Below are positions 9,329-20,389 of a stretch of DNA of 64,000 bases, piece after piece; positions within the stretch are counted from its first letter, which is position 1, and the number at the start of each line of letters is the position of its first letter. The notes below the pieces were generated by a model, which saw only the letters and a list, made by a program, of their open reading frames with translations, was not told the origin of the DNA and ran no database searches. Origin of the DNA: Corallococcus sp. NCRR (GTDB taxonomy: Bacteria > Myxococcota > Myxococcia > Myxococcales > Myxococcaceae); the NCBI RefSeq assembly GCF_026965535.1, contig NZ_CP114039.1, positions 806,001 through 870,000 of the forward strand. The letters are read 5' to 3'. Position numbers and translations under genes: made by a program.

Positions 9329-11236
9329 ATGCGACTGCTGTCCGGATTGAAGTTGCGCGGCCGCCTCACGCTGTGGATCTGCCTGCTGCTCGCCGCGGCC
9401 CTCCTCCCCGCCGTCGGCGCCGGGGTCCACACCCTCCGCCGCAACCTGGAGCAGCAGGTGCACGGCGTCCTCCAGGTGGAGGCGGACGGCCTGCAGGACC
9501 TCATCGAAGCCTCGCTGCACGAGCGCGAAGCGAACGCCCGCGCCTGGACCGAGGACGCCATCGTGCGCGGCGCGCTCCTCTTCGACACCTATGCCAAGAG
9601 CGACGCGGTGCTCGCGTCGCTGAACGGCCGGCACACCAGCTTCGCCGCGCTGGTGCTGTTCACCCCCGACGGGCGCGCCGTCTCCGCGAGCCGGCCGGAG
9701 CTGCGCCAGGCCTTCGCCGGCCGCGAACAGGAGGTGCGCGCCGCGCCCTGGTTCCAGACCGCGCTGGAGGACCGCCTGGACGCGGGCGTCCTCACGGGCG
9801 CGCTCACGAAGAAGGACCCCTTCCTCGACCGCCCCGTGATGCCCCTGGCCCTGCCCGTGCTCAGCCCCCTCTCCGGCGCGCGGGTGGGCGTGCTGCTGGC
9901 CGCGTATGACTGGGGCCAGTTGGAGCAGGTGGTCGCGGGCGCGCTCCAGCGGGCCCAGGACCGGGGCCAGAAGAGCTTCACCCTGGAGATCCTCGCCCCG
10001 GACGGCGCCCGCCTCTTCAGCGCCCGCGCCGAGGGCACGCCGAGCCTCGCGAACCCCGTGCGGGCCGAGGTCCACAACGACGCCGCCCACCGCTTCGCCG
10101 CGGGCGAGGACTGGCGCTTCGTGGCGGCGATGGAGGCGGACGAGGCCTACCTGCCCCTGCGGCGCTTCCTGCAACTGAGCCTGCTCGCGGGGGCCCTGCT
10201 CCTGGGGCTCGCCGCCCTGGCCGCCTGGGCCCTGGCGCGAGGGGTGACGCGGCCCATCGCCACGCTGAGCGAGCTGGTGTCCCGCGTGGTGCGCGAGGGC
10301 GACCTCACCCAGAAGGTGGAGGCCCACGGCCACCAGGACGAAGTGGGCGAACTGGCCTCCGCCTTCTCCCGGATGATGGACCACCTGCGCGAGTCCACCA
10401 CCAGCCTCCAGCAGGCCACCCGCGTGCTGGGGCAAACGGTGAGCGAGCTCACCGAGGCCACCGAGCAGCAGGAGCGCAACCTCATCCGGCAGGGCACCGC
10501 CATCCAGGAGACGCAGGTCACCGCGAAGGAGATTCAGCAGACCTCGCAGCTGGCCGCGGAGCGCTCGCAGGCGGTGCTCGCGCTGGTGGCGCGCGCGCGT
10601 GAAGCAGGCGGCTCCGGCCAGACGGCGCTCGGCGCCAGCCTGGACGGCTTCGAACAACTGCGCGAGCACGGCGCGCGCCTGGCGGAGGGCATCTCCTCCC
10701 TCAACGAGCGCACGCGCCAGATTGGTGGCATCACCCAGACGGTGAAGGACCTGGCGGACCAGTCCAACATGCTCGCGCTCAACGCGGCCATCGAAGCGGC
10801 GCGCTCCGGCGAGCACGGCAGGGGCTTTGGCGTGGTGGCGAGGGAGATCCGCGGCCTCGCGGACCAGTCCATCCAGGCCACCAGCCGGGTGCGCGACATC
10901 CTGGACGCCATCCGCGGCGGCATCCACGACACCGTGGCGCTGTCAGAAGAGGGCCAGCGCCGCTCCGAGGCGGGCCTGGCCCAGGTGCGCGAGAGCGGTC
11001 AGAGCCTCGCCGCGCTGACGGACATCATCCAGGACAACGCATCCGCGGCCCAGCAGATCGCCGCCGCCGTCATCCAGCAGAACGCCGGCATCGCCCAGAT
11101 CTTCACCGCCGTCACGGACCTGTCCCGGATGATGGACGACACCCTCCAGGCCATGCACGGCACCCAGCGCATGACGCACGCCCTGCGCGGCGCGGCCGAG
11201 CGCATGGAGTCCGTGGCCGGCGTCTGGCGCGTCTAG
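9329..11236 (+). CDS. methyl-accepting chemotaxis protein with periplasmic Cache domain
   Basis: Membrane chemoreceptor of 635 residues. TM1 spans about residues 13-32, followed by a periplasmic dCache-like region of about 245 residues, TM2 (about 281-303), HAMP (about 300-356) and the cytoplasmic signalling helices. The highly conserved hairpin tip that docks CheA/CheW is at about 474-511 (DLADQSNMLALNAAIEAA and following GVVAREIRGLAD). It starts at the ATG at 9329; the longer frame from 9134 would overlap the sensor gene and bury TM1. No CheA, CheW, CheR or CheB gene lies nearby, so it must use a kinase encoded elsewhere. The adjacent stand-alone sensor gene is a possible accessory ligand binder. 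Confidence 0.93.
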   Translation: MRLLSGLKLRGRLTLWICLLLAAALLPAVGAGVHTLRRNLEQQVHGVLQVEADGLQDLIEASLHEREANARAWTEDAIVRGALLFDTYAKSDAVLASLNGRHTSFAALVLFTPDGRAVSASRPELRQAFAGREQEVRAAPWFQTALEDRLDAGVLTGALTKKDPFLDRPVMPLALPVLSPLSGARVGVLLAAYDWGQLEQVVAGALQRAQDRGQKSFTLEILAPDGARLFSARAEGTPSLANPVRAEVHNDAAHRFAAGEDWRFVAAMEADEAYLPLRRFLQLSLLAGALLLGLAALAAWALARGVTRPIATLSELVSRVVREGDLTQKVEAHGHQDEVGELASAFSRMMDHLRESTTSLQQATRVLGQTVSELTEATEQQERNLIRQGTAIQETQVTAKEIQQTSQLAAERSQAVLALVARAREAGGSGQTALGASLDGFEQLREHGARLAEGISSLNERTRQIGGITQTVKDLADQSNMLALNAAIEAARSGEHGRGFGVVAREIRGLADQSIQATSRVRDILDAIRGGIHDTVALSEEGQRRSEAGLAQVRESGQSLAALTDIIQDNASAAQQIAAAVIQQNAGIAQIFTAVTDLSRMMDDTLQAMHGTQRMTHALRGAAERMESVAGVWRV

Positions 11237-11257
11237 CGGGACGCGCCAGCGGCCCCG

Positions 11258-11617
11258 TCAGACGCGCTTCTCCCAGCGAGGCGTGTCGTCGTCCACGGGC
11301 GTGTTCGCGACCTTGGACACCCAGTCCAGCGTCCCCTGCAGCGGCGCCCGGCCGTACGCCTTCGCCGGGATGAACGCCCAGAGCAGCAGGTAGAGCGCCG
11401 CGCTCATCCCCGCGGACGCGAACAGCATCAGCACGAACGCCACCCGCACCAGCGAAACGTCCACGCCCAGCTCGCGCGCCAGCGCCGAGCAGACCCCCAG
11501 GAGCGCCCGCCCCTCGCCCCGGTGCATCGGCACCGTCCGCGCACGGCAGTGCGGGCAGCGCGGCGCCTCCCCGGACAGTTCCTTCGAACAGGCCCTGCAG
11601 CGTGTCGTGACGTCCAT
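11258..11617 (-). CDS. PspC-domain membrane protein with N-terminal zinc ribbon
   Basis: A 119-residue protein with an N-terminal CxxC...CxxC zinc ribbon (CRACSKELSGEAPRCPHC, residues 7-24) and then a PspC domain: RALLGVCSALARELGVD followed by a transmembrane segment (VLMLFASAGMSAALYLLLWAF). PspC-family proteins are membrane-stress sensors or effectors in the phage-shock response. The combination with a zinc ribbon is common in Deltaproteobacteria. A GGGAGG ribosome-binding site lies just upstream of the ATG. It converges on the chemoreceptor gene, with 21 bp between stops. Confidence 0.85.
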   Translation of the reverse strand: MDVTTRCRACSKELSGEAPRCPHCRARTVPMHRGEGRALLGVCSALARELGVDVSLVRVAFVLMLFASAGMSAALYLLLWAFIPAKAYGRAPLQGTLDWVSKVANTPVDDDTPRWEKRV

Positions 11618-11775
11618 GAGGTGACCTCCCAGTCAGGCCCCCGCTTGGCACGATGGGGGTCCCATCCCTACCTACGGACCCCACCGCCCGCGATTGCACC
11701 CGCCCTCCAATGTCGTGATTCCGGGGGGTTCTGGCCGGCTGCGTCAGTCGATTTACAGATTTAATCCAGGTGATG

Positions 11776-11806
11776 TTGACAGCCTTACAGGCAAGCAGCT
11801 TCTAAT
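11776..11806 (+). promoter_or_regulatory. candidate housekeeping promoter for aceB-aceA
   Basis: TTGACA at 11776-11781 and TCTAAT at 11801-11806 are separated by 19 bp, slightly longer than ideal. They lie about 85 bp upstream of the aceB ATG in a notably AT-rich patch (about 11740-11820) of an otherwise GC-rich sequence. The position and base composition fit the promoter of the glyoxylate shunt operon. This was not verified experimentally. Confidence 0.45.
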
Positions 11807-11891
11807 TCACCAAGGCTTCCCTTCCCTAGACGGGAGGGACATCTTTCAGCCCGTTGAGCCGCTTTTACAACGCATCTCGTCAGGAGCCGAT

Positions 11892-13514
<1,623 letters not shown>

Positions 13515-13576
13515 CGCTCTTCAACCGCTTCCACGAAGTCTTCTCAACCCTTCACCGCAGCCCGAGGAGTCCTGGC

Positions 13577-14863
<1,287 letters not shown>

Positions 14864-14899
14864 GCCCGGCGGATCATCCCTGCGCCTGAAGAGGCGCTG

Positions 14900-14945
14900 A
14901 AGGCCGCGGCGTCCCGGGGGAAATTCCCTGGGATTTCGCGGCCTT
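14900..14945. terminator. long imperfect palindrome after aceA
   Basis: AAGGCCGCG at 14900-14908 is mirrored by CGCGGCCTT at 14937-14945, with TCCC/GGGA pairing and a GGGAAATTCCC-like core between. It lies 37 bp after the aceA stop and probably acts as a terminator or mRNA-end hairpin. Confidence 0.6.
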
Positions 14946-15073
14946 CGCCGTTCGTTGGGCGAATCAGGCAACTTCCCCGGCGTCGGGGCGATAATGCAGG
15001 GAACGAACTTGAAGCCCCACAGGCACGCCTCCGGGTGTGCCGTGCAGACCGGGGCCTTTTGACGGGAGCCGCC

Positions 15074-15484
15074 ATGAACCGCATCACGTCTCTCTCCGGT
15101 CCTCGGGTGCAGCCGGCCACGACGAACACCCCCTCCTCCGTGTCGGGCAGCCGCTTCGGCTCGCTGATGTCGGGCGCGGCCGCGCAGCCCAAGGTGGGCG
15201 CGCAGGTGACGGGGGGTTCGGTGGTGTCGTCGGCGCTGGCGCAGATGGGGGCCACGCCGCACGGCGGGCTGCTGAACGCCTACACCGCGGGCGCCACCTC
15301 CACGCCCATCAACGTCTCGGGCAACCAGCCCCAGCAGCAGCAGGCCGCGGCCTCGCAGACGGGCGCGGAGCCCAAGAGCGAGGAGATGCAGGCCATCGAG
15401 GACCTGGCCATCATGTCGTCGGTGTCCATGTCCCAGTCCATCCTGCACATGGGCGGCATGAAGCTGGACCTGGAGCGCGAGTAG
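15074..15484 (+). CDS. hypothetical protein, Ser/Gly/Gln-rich (136 aa)
   Basis: Not recognised. The ATG at 15074 follows GGGAG and is preferred over the frame opening at 15035. The first 100 residues are low-complexity, rich in Ser, Thr, Gly, Ala and Gln (NQPQQQQAAASQTG), with no signal peptide or membrane segment. The last 30 residues are a probable amphipathic helix rich in Met (MQAIEDLAIMSSVSMSQSIL). It is followed by a clear intrinsic terminator at 15526-15555, so it is probably a single-gene transcript. Such a disordered body with a C-terminal helix could be a secreted or filament-associated protein, but that is speculation. Confidence 0.6.
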   Translation: MNRITSLSGPRVQPATTNTPSSVSGSRFGSLMSGAAAQPKVGAQVTGGSVVSSALAQMGATPHGGLLNAYTAGATSTPINVSGNQPQQQQAAASQTGAEPKSEEMQAIEDLAIMSSVSMSQSILHMGGMKLDLERE

Positions 15485-15525
15485 TCCCCTCGCCCCAGGC
15501 CGTCCTTCACAGCCTTGATTTCAAG

Positions 15526-15555
15526 AAGCCCTGGGGGAGACCTCAGGGCTTTTTC
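15526..15555 (+). terminator. intrinsic terminator
   Basis: AAGCCCTG (15526-15533) pairs with CAGGGCTT (15544-15551), with a 10-base loop, and runs into TTTTT. It ends the Ser/Gln-rich gene on the plus strand and overlaps the last codons of the convergent gene at 15543-15788. Confidence 0.85.
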
Positions 15556-15788
15556 TTGTCGCTGTCGTCGCTGTACTGGTCGCGGATGCCGGCGTGCCGG
15601 TGCCGCGTGTCGTTCCAGGGCTTGTCCACGTCGGAGCGCTGGCCGCCGTTCTGCCCGGTGACGTCGTTGAGTTCTTCGGAGCGCCCTTCCGCGGGCACCC
15701 GGTCGCCGTCCTCGTCCGGATCCTTCTGCTTGCTGGGGTCCAGCGGGATGCCGGCGCTCTTCTTGAGGTATTCGTCCTTGGGGTCCAT
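15543..15788 (-). CDS. small hydrophilic hypothetical protein (81 aa)
   Basis: Not recognised. Highly charged and Asp/Lys/Arg-rich (DPKDEYLKKSAG, KQKDPDEDGD) with no hydrophobic core, so probably intrinsically disordered. The ATG at 15788 is preceded by GGGAGGA at a good distance; the open frame beyond it (to 15815) is not needed. Its 3' end is buried in the terminator of the convergent gene. Composition resembles small stress-associated disordered proteins, but no family can be named. Confidence 0.55.
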   Translation of the reverse strand: MDPKDEYLKKSAGIPLDPSKQKDPDEDGDRVPAEGRSEELNDVTGQNGGQRSDVDKPWNDTRHRHAGIRDQYSDDSDKKKP

Positions 15789-15869
15789 GCCGTCATTCCT
15801 CCCTTGAGCCCTCAAGGTGGTGACGGAGTGCCGGACCGGGAGCGGCCGGGCGGCCAGGGGGACGGCTCC

Positions 15870-16205
15870 TCAGTTGAGGTACTGCGGCTTCCTGGCGACG
15901 TCCGGGGGCTGGGCCTTCATCATCTCCAGGCCCTGGCGGGTGAGCACGAAGCGGACGACGCCGGAGCCGCGCTCGGTCTCGATTTCAGCCTCGAAGGCGG
16001 GCCCGGCGATGCCGCCCAGGGACACGTCCTTGCGCAGGTTGCTCACGCGGCCGGAGAGCAGATCGCCGCCCACCTCGCGTGAGCCCTCGCCGCGCGTGTA
16101 CAGCTCGAAGGCGGCCTCGTGCAGCGTCATGGCCAGCGCCGGAGTGAGGGGCTGGGAGCTGAAGAGCACGGAGATGAGGAGCCAGTAGGGCGTCTGTTCA
16201 GCCAT
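15870..16205 (-). CDS. hypothetical protein (111 aa)
   Basis: Not recognised. The start is the ATG at 16205 (MAEQTPYWLLISVLF). A weakly hydrophobic N-terminus of about 25 residues is followed by a compact alpha/beta-like domain ending in KPQYLN. It is separated by 22 bp from the downstream end of the radical SAM gene on the same strand, which ends at 16228, so it could be the last gene of that transcript. No catalytic motif is visible. Confidence 0.55.
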   Translation of the reverse strand: MAEQTPYWLLISVLFSSQPLTPALAMTLHEAAFELYTRGEGSREVGGDLLSGRVSNLRKDVSLGGIAGPAFEAEIETERGSGVVRFVLTRQGLEMMKAQPPDVARKPQYLN

Positions 16206-16227
16206 CGCTGGAGTGTAACGGGTGCGG

Positions 16228-17514
16228 CTAGCGGGCGCGCGGCTGTCTGCGAGCGGCGATGGCCTCCGCGAGCACGCCCTGCGCCCTCCAGTGGCCATAC
16301 AGGCGGCCCTGGGACGCGAGGAAATCCAGCCGCTGCTGGGTGCGCGCGTCCAGGCGGCCGGGGGCCGCGTCGCGGTAGGGCGTGCCGGGCAGCGGCATGA
16401 AGGTGTGGCCGTGCACGCGGGCGCCCAGGTCGGACAGCCGCTGCATGAGGTCCAGCGTGGCGTCCACGTCCGCGGGCTCCTCCCCGGGCAGGCCCAGGAT
16501 GAAGTCCACGTTGGGCACGAAGCCGCCCTCCACGGCGAGCCGCGCGGCGCGCACCACGGTCTCCACGTCGTGGCCGCGCCGGGTGGCCTGGAGGATGCGC
16601 TCGGAGCCGGACTGCCCGCCGATGATGAGGTTGTCGTTGGCCACGTAGCGCTTGAGCAGCGCCAGGGACTCCGGCGTGACGTGCTCCGGGCGCACCTCCG
16701 AGGGGAAGGTGCCGTAGTAGATGCGCCCGTCCGGGGCCATGGCCTCCGTCACCGCGGCGAGCAGTTCCTCCACGGCGGCCAGGTTCACGGCCTCGTCGGG
16801 GGTGCCGTAGGACAGGGACGTGGGGGTGATGAAGCGCAGGTCGCGCCGGCCCGCGCGGCGCAGCTCGCGAGCCCAGTGGGCGATGTTGGCGACGGTGCGG
16901 TGCCGGAAGCGCGCCTTGGACATGAAGGGCGTCTGGCAGAAGCGGCAGGCGTAGATGCAGCCGCGGGTGATCTCGATGGCGCCGAACTTCACGTGCTTCG
17001 CGGCGAACGGAGGGAAGTCGTCCAGGCGCACGCCCTCGCCGTGGCCGTGCTGCACGAGCTTGCCGTCCCGGAGGTGCGCGGTGCCGTGCGTGGTGCGCGG
17101 GTCCTCACCCTCGAGGACGCGGGCCAGGAGGGCGCGCAGGGTGTGCTCGCCCTCGCCCACGGCGACGAGGTCGAAGCCGGCCTGGAGCGTCTGGAGTGTT
17201 TCAGCGGTGGCGTGCACGCCGCCCGCGATGCAGAGGACGTCGCGGCCCTCCAGCCGTTCGCGCACCCAGTGGAGTTCCTCCACGGAGGGGCCGAAGCTGG
17301 CGGAGTAGAAGGACCACGCGGCGACGACGGTGTCGCCCGCGTCCACGCGCTCGCGCACGGTGGTCAGCAGGTCCTCGCGGTTGCGAGGGAAATGCAGGGA
17401 CACGTCCGAGAGCGCGGGGTCCGCCTCCACGGCGCCAGCGAGCACGGTGAAGGCGTACTTGCCGGGGTACTGGTAGCTCAGGACGAGCGAGACCTTGCGA
17501 GGCGGCTGCGACAT
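16228..17514 (-). CDS. B12-binding-domain radical SAM protein
   Basis: A 428-residue radical SAM enzyme. The [4Fe-4S] motif CIYACRFC is at residues 186-193 (CxxxCxxC). The N-terminal 150 residues have the Rossmann-like layout of a cobalamin-binding domain (LSYQYPGKYAF, DTVVAAWSFYSA, VLCIAGGVHAT, DLVAVGEGEHTL). The C-terminal half continues the SAM barrel (IIGGQSGSERIL, FILGLPGEEPADVD). It probably belongs to the archaeal/deltaproteobacterial B12-radical SAM group of unknown substrate. The start ATG at 17514 was chosen because the residues before it are low-complexity antisense-type sequence. Confidence 0.85.
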   Translation of the reverse strand: MSQPPRKVSLVLSYQYPGKYAFTVLAGAVEADPALSDVSLHFPRNREDLLTTVRERVDAGDTVVAAWSFYSASFGPSVEELHWVRERLEGRDVLCIAGGVHATAETLQTLQAGFDLVAVGEGEHTLRALLARVLEGEDPRTTHGTAHLRDGKLVQHGHGEGVRLDDFPPFAAKHVKFGAIEITRGCIYACRFCQTPFMSKARFRHRTVANIAHWARELRRAGRRDLRFITPTSLSYGTPDEAVNLAAVEELLAAVTEAMAPDGRIYYGTFPSEVRPEHVTPESLALLKRYVANDNLIIGGQSGSERILQATRRGHDVETVVRAARLAVEGGFVPNVDFILGLPGEEPADVDATLDLMQRLSDLGARVHGHTFMPLPGTPYRDAAPGRLDARTQQRLDFLASQGRLYGHWRAQGVLAEAIAARRQPRAR

Positions 17515-17542
17515 GACGGTCGCGGATGATGCCACAGCGCGG

Positions 17543-18460
17543 TCAGAGGAAGCGGCGCTCCCACTGGCGGACCTCGGCTTCCGTGAGGTCGCCCCAGGAG
17601 CCCTTGTGTGCATAGAGCCACGGCTCCAGCACGCGAGCCAGCTCACGGTACGCGGGCAGGATGTCACCGGCCTCCAGGTCCCCCGCTTCAGGAGCAGGTC
17701 CCAGGGAGACCACGGCGCGTTCTGGAGACAGGGCTTCCACCCGGGTCGAGGGTGAGTGCAGCCGGGAGCGCAAGCCCTCCGCGCCACCCAATTCGTTGAG
17801 CACGGGCGGCCCCAGGAACGTGAGCCATGTTGGCCCCCAGAGCCGTGTCCCCAGTTCCAGCGCCAGGGTCTCCAATCCTGGCAGCAGAAGGCCAGGATGC
17901 CGGAATCCCTTCTGCTTCATCACCGGCGTGGTGGACTCCGCCCAGCCCCAGGCGTCGAAGGACAGTCCCACGTAGCCAGAGTGGAAGGGCAGCTCTCGCC
18001 CCAGTTCGAAGGCCAATGCACGCACCCAGTCCGGACCTGGATGCTCCAGGAACTCGACGGGGAGCCAGAACTCCGCGGCGAAGGTGCCATGCGGTGTGAG
18101 TTGGAAGAAGGGTTGTTGAGGCAGCCCTCGGCCCCGGTACTTGAACCGGATCCCCGTCACGGAGTCGGGTTTCTCGCTCGCTTCAATGCGCCCGGTCGCC
18201 GGGTGCATCAACTCCCCGCTCAGGAATGCGTCAGCCTCTTCGGCCAGGGGACTCCAATCGCCGTGGCGGTCCACGTACCAATCCAGGGAATGGGGCTCGA
18301 TGGCACGCCGGTAACGTTCCAGAGCGCGGCAGAGTGGCAAGGCCAGCTCCTCGTGGGGCCCGCCCATGTAGAAGGCGATGCTCACCGCCTCGCGCAGGAC
18401 GACGATCGACTCACCTTCGATGTCGAGGGTGACACGGCTTTCTGGATAGCGAGTGGCCAT
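17543..18460 (-). CDS. DUF3396 (type VI immunity family) protein
   Basis: A 305-residue protein of the DUF3396 family, named from neighbourhoods as immunity proteins to type VI or polymorphic toxins. Family-like segments are AFYMGGPHEELALPLC near the N-terminus, GTFAAEFWLPVEFLEHPG in the middle and PFHSGYVGLSFDAWGW. No signal peptide, so probably cytosolic. The ATG at 18460 overlaps the upstream stop as TGATG; GGGAG lies 7 bases away, which favours it over the GTG at 18463. Tight overlap with the preceding lipoprotein gene, a candidate toxin, makes a toxin-immunity pair the best reading. Confidence 0.8.
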   Translation of the reverse strand: MATRYPESRVTLDIEGESIVVLREAVSIAFYMGGPHEELALPLCRALERYRRAIEPHSLDWYVDRHGDWSPLAEEADAFLSGELMHPATGRIEASEKPDSVTGIRFKYRGRGLPQQPFFQLTPHGTFAAEFWLPVEFLEHPGPDWVRALAFELGRELPFHSGYVGLSFDAWGWAESTTPVMKQKGFRHPGLLLPGLETLALELGTRLWGPTWLTFLGPPVLNELGGAEGLRSRLHSPSTRVEALSPERAVVSLGPAPEAGDLEAGDILPAYRELARVLEPWLYAHKGSWGDLTEAEVRQWERRFL

Positions 18461-19269
18461 CACCTGACTCCCAGATTCGGAGACACGAGACGAGGAGAAG
18501 TGTCTCTACCAAGGAGCAGTGAGTAGACCTCGCCCTGCTCCTTCTTCGCGAAAGGATGTCCTTCAGGATAGGTGTCCCACCTGGGAGGGTTCGTCACGGG
18601 ACACGGGAACTTGAAGTCATAGACCCGCTGCGCTTGGAGTGGGTTGCCCAACGCGTGCAGTACCACATCCGGCGCGATGCTCCCCGTGAGCAGGTGGAAC
18701 AGGCCATCCCGCAGCCATTGCGCCACCTCCTCCGGCGCCAACCACCGCGTCTGCCCGGTCTTCGCGTCCCGCAGATAGCGCGGCTCCAGGCTGAACCGTC
18801 CTTCATCCGTGGCGCCCAGCGCGCGCTGCACGCACTCCAGCGCGGCCGAATGCTTGGCCTCTCCCAGTTGCATGGCCCGAGTGATTTCCCTGCCGTTCGC
18901 GTCCACCACCTTCTCCCGGCACACCTGGGGAGACGTCCGCTTCCCGGGCCCCAACAGGCGCTCGTTCACGTCGAAGTTCGCCTGCTTCGCGCACTCCACC
19001 AGCACGCTCTCCACACGGGCCACCTCCGCCGCTTCCCACAGGCGCATCACCGTCGCGGCCTGCGCCGCACGGGCCGCCGCGCGTGACAGCCACGGCAGGA
19101 TGGCGTCCTGCCCCACCTGGGATGCGCACGCCGGATTGCGCAGGCATCCCGACGTCGCGGAGTCCATTGCCGCCTGGGAGTAACTTGAGGGCCTGCGCAC
19201 CTCTGGGCCCGCGCACGCGGTCCACAGCAGGAGGCAGCACAGCCACCGCATCCAACGGGGAGGAGTCAT
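18460..19269 (-). CDS. lipoprotein with C-terminal PD-(D/E)XK-like domain, candidate toxin
   Basis: A 269-residue protein with a lipoprotein-type start (MTPPRWMRWLCCLLLWTACAG, probable lipidated Cys19; the lipobox is weak). The middle is helical with several Cys (residues 42, 48, 93, 117 and 146). The C-terminal third carries a nuclease-like pattern: Pro200-Asp201, then Asp218-Phe-Lys220 inside RVYDFKFPC, then Gln245...Tyr249. That is the PD-x(n)-DxK arrangement of restriction-endonuclease-fold toxins. It overlaps the DUF3396 immunity gene by 1 base (TGATG). Toxin activity is inferred from the motif and the partner; no delivery marker such as PAAR, Rhs or VgrG is seen. Confidence 0.65.
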   Translation of the reverse strand: MTPPRWMRWLCCLLLWTACAGPEVRRPSSYSQAAMDSATSGCLRNPACASQVGQDAILPWLSRAAARAAQAATVMRLWEAAEVARVESVLVECAKQANFDVNERLLGPGKRTSPQVCREKVVDANGREITRAMQLGEAKHSAALECVQRALGATDEGRFSLEPRYLRDAKTGQTRWLAPEEVAQWLRDGLFHLLTGSIAPDVVLHALGNPLQAQRVYDFKFPCPVTNPPRWDTYPEGHPFAKKEQGEVYSLLLGRDTSPRLVSPNLGVR

Positions 19270-19360
19270 TCCGCGCCTCCTCGCATGGAGGCGCGGGCTC
19301 CTTCAACCCACCTCCCGCCCCAGGCGCACCGGAGCGGGAGGGTCCATCATTCACCGACGC

Positions 19361-20389
19361 TCAGCTCCGGCGGCGGCGCGCACGCGCCAGGCCCAGCAGG
19401 CCCAGCAGCGAGAACGCGGCCAGCGAACCCCCGCTCGCGGAGCAGCCGCCGCGGAAGTCGGCGTCGCCCTCGGTCTCGTCCAGCGGCGCGGGCTTCACGC
19501 CCGTGTTCGTGCCCGCGTCCACCACGGGGGCGGGGTCCACGGGCGAGCCCGCGTCCACCACCGGCTCCGGCTCCACCGGGCTGCCCGCGTCCACCACCGG
19601 GTCCGGGTCCACCGGGCTGCCCGCGTCCACCACCGGGTCCGGCTCCTGCGGCGAACCCGCGTCCACCACGGGCTCAGGGTCGGGCTGCACCACCGGGAAC
19701 ACGTCCTCGCGCTTCGTCGCCTGGATCATCCCGTCGTGGTAGACGACGCCCACCGGCTTGATGGTGTCCGCCCGGTACAGGCCCAGCTTCAGGTAGTTGT
19801 TCTGGCCGGAGAACATCGTCTTGCCGTAGGTCTTCTTCAGCACCTGGGCGCCGTTGTGCCAGAGCTCCACGTAGCCCACGGATGAGTCCGGGGACCACTT
19901 CACGTGGAAGATGAACTCCTGCCACGCGCCGCGCTTGAGCGCCGTGCTCCACACCGTGCCGCTGTCGTTCAGCGTCAGGCGGATGAGCTCGCCCTTCACG
20001 AAGAACTCGATCGGCGGCGACCCGCAGCACCCGTCGTGGTGCCACTGCGTGAAGAGCTGCCACGCGTCCACGCTGGGGAAGTCGTTCGCGAACATCACCT
20101 TCCAGCGGTACCAGTACTCCGACCCCACCTTCTCGTTGCTCAGGTAGACGAGCTCGTTGCGGTTGCCGCTGGAGTTGATGGGGTCATCGCCCTGCTTCAC
20201 CGTCGCCTTGAGGGCGTACTTTCCTTCCGACACCGGACTCGTCACCACCTGGAGCCGGTCCGAGCTCACCATTTGTTCCACGCTGTATTGGGAACGGTTT
20301 CCCGTCTCGAAATCGCCCCGCCAGACGATTTCCGCCGCAGCGAGGCTCGGGAGCAGACAGGCCACGAGCCAGAGGTGCAGTGCTTTCAA
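19361..20389 (-). CDS. polysaccharide lyase (heparin lyase I family) with MYXO-CTERM tail
   Basis: Predicted surface enzyme that cleaves an acidic polysaccharide. The catalytic part (about residues 22-245) matches the heparin-lyase-I-like fold: VWRGDFETGN, SGNRNELVYL, LFTQWHHDG, FHVKWSPDSSVGYVELWHNG and YLKLGLYRAD. Next come five 12-residue Pro/Val/Asp repeats (P-x-P-V-V-D-A-G-S-P) as a spacer, then a MYXO-CTERM signal: GGCSASGG, a hydrophobic helix and ARARRRRS. TTG at 20389 is the likely start: AGGA lies 7 bases upstream and it leaves a clean signal peptide ending SLAAA. The frame continues 21 codons further (ATG at 20452), which would place extra residues before the signal peptide. Confidence 0.82.
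   Translation of the reverse strand: MKALHLWLVACLLPSLAAAEIVWRGDFETGNRSQYSVEQMVSSDRLQVVTSPVSEGKYALKATVKQGDDPINSSGNRNELVYLSNEKVGSEYWYRWKVMFANDFPSVDAWQLFTQWHHDGCCGSPPIEFFVKGELIRLTLNDSGTVWSTALKRGAWQEFIFHVKWSPDSSVGYVELWHNGAQVLKKTYGKTMFSGQNNYLKLGLYRADTIKPVGVVYHDGMIQATKREDVFPVVQPDPEPVVDAGSPQEPDPVVDAGSPVDPDPVVDAGSPVEPEPVVDAGSPVDPAPVVDAGTNTGVKPAPLDETEGDADFRGGCSASGGSLAAFSLLGLLGLARARRRRS
19511..19690 (-). repeat. five 36-bp tandem repeats encoding the P-x-P-V-V-D-A-G-S-P linker
   Basis: The core GCCCGCGTCC (plus strand) recurs at 19511, 19547, 19583, 19619 and, with one change, at 19655: an exact 36-bp period. The repeats code for the proline-rich linker between the lyase domain and the MYXO-CTERM tail. 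Exact periodicity suggests recent expansion and possible length variation between strains. Confidence 0.85.
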
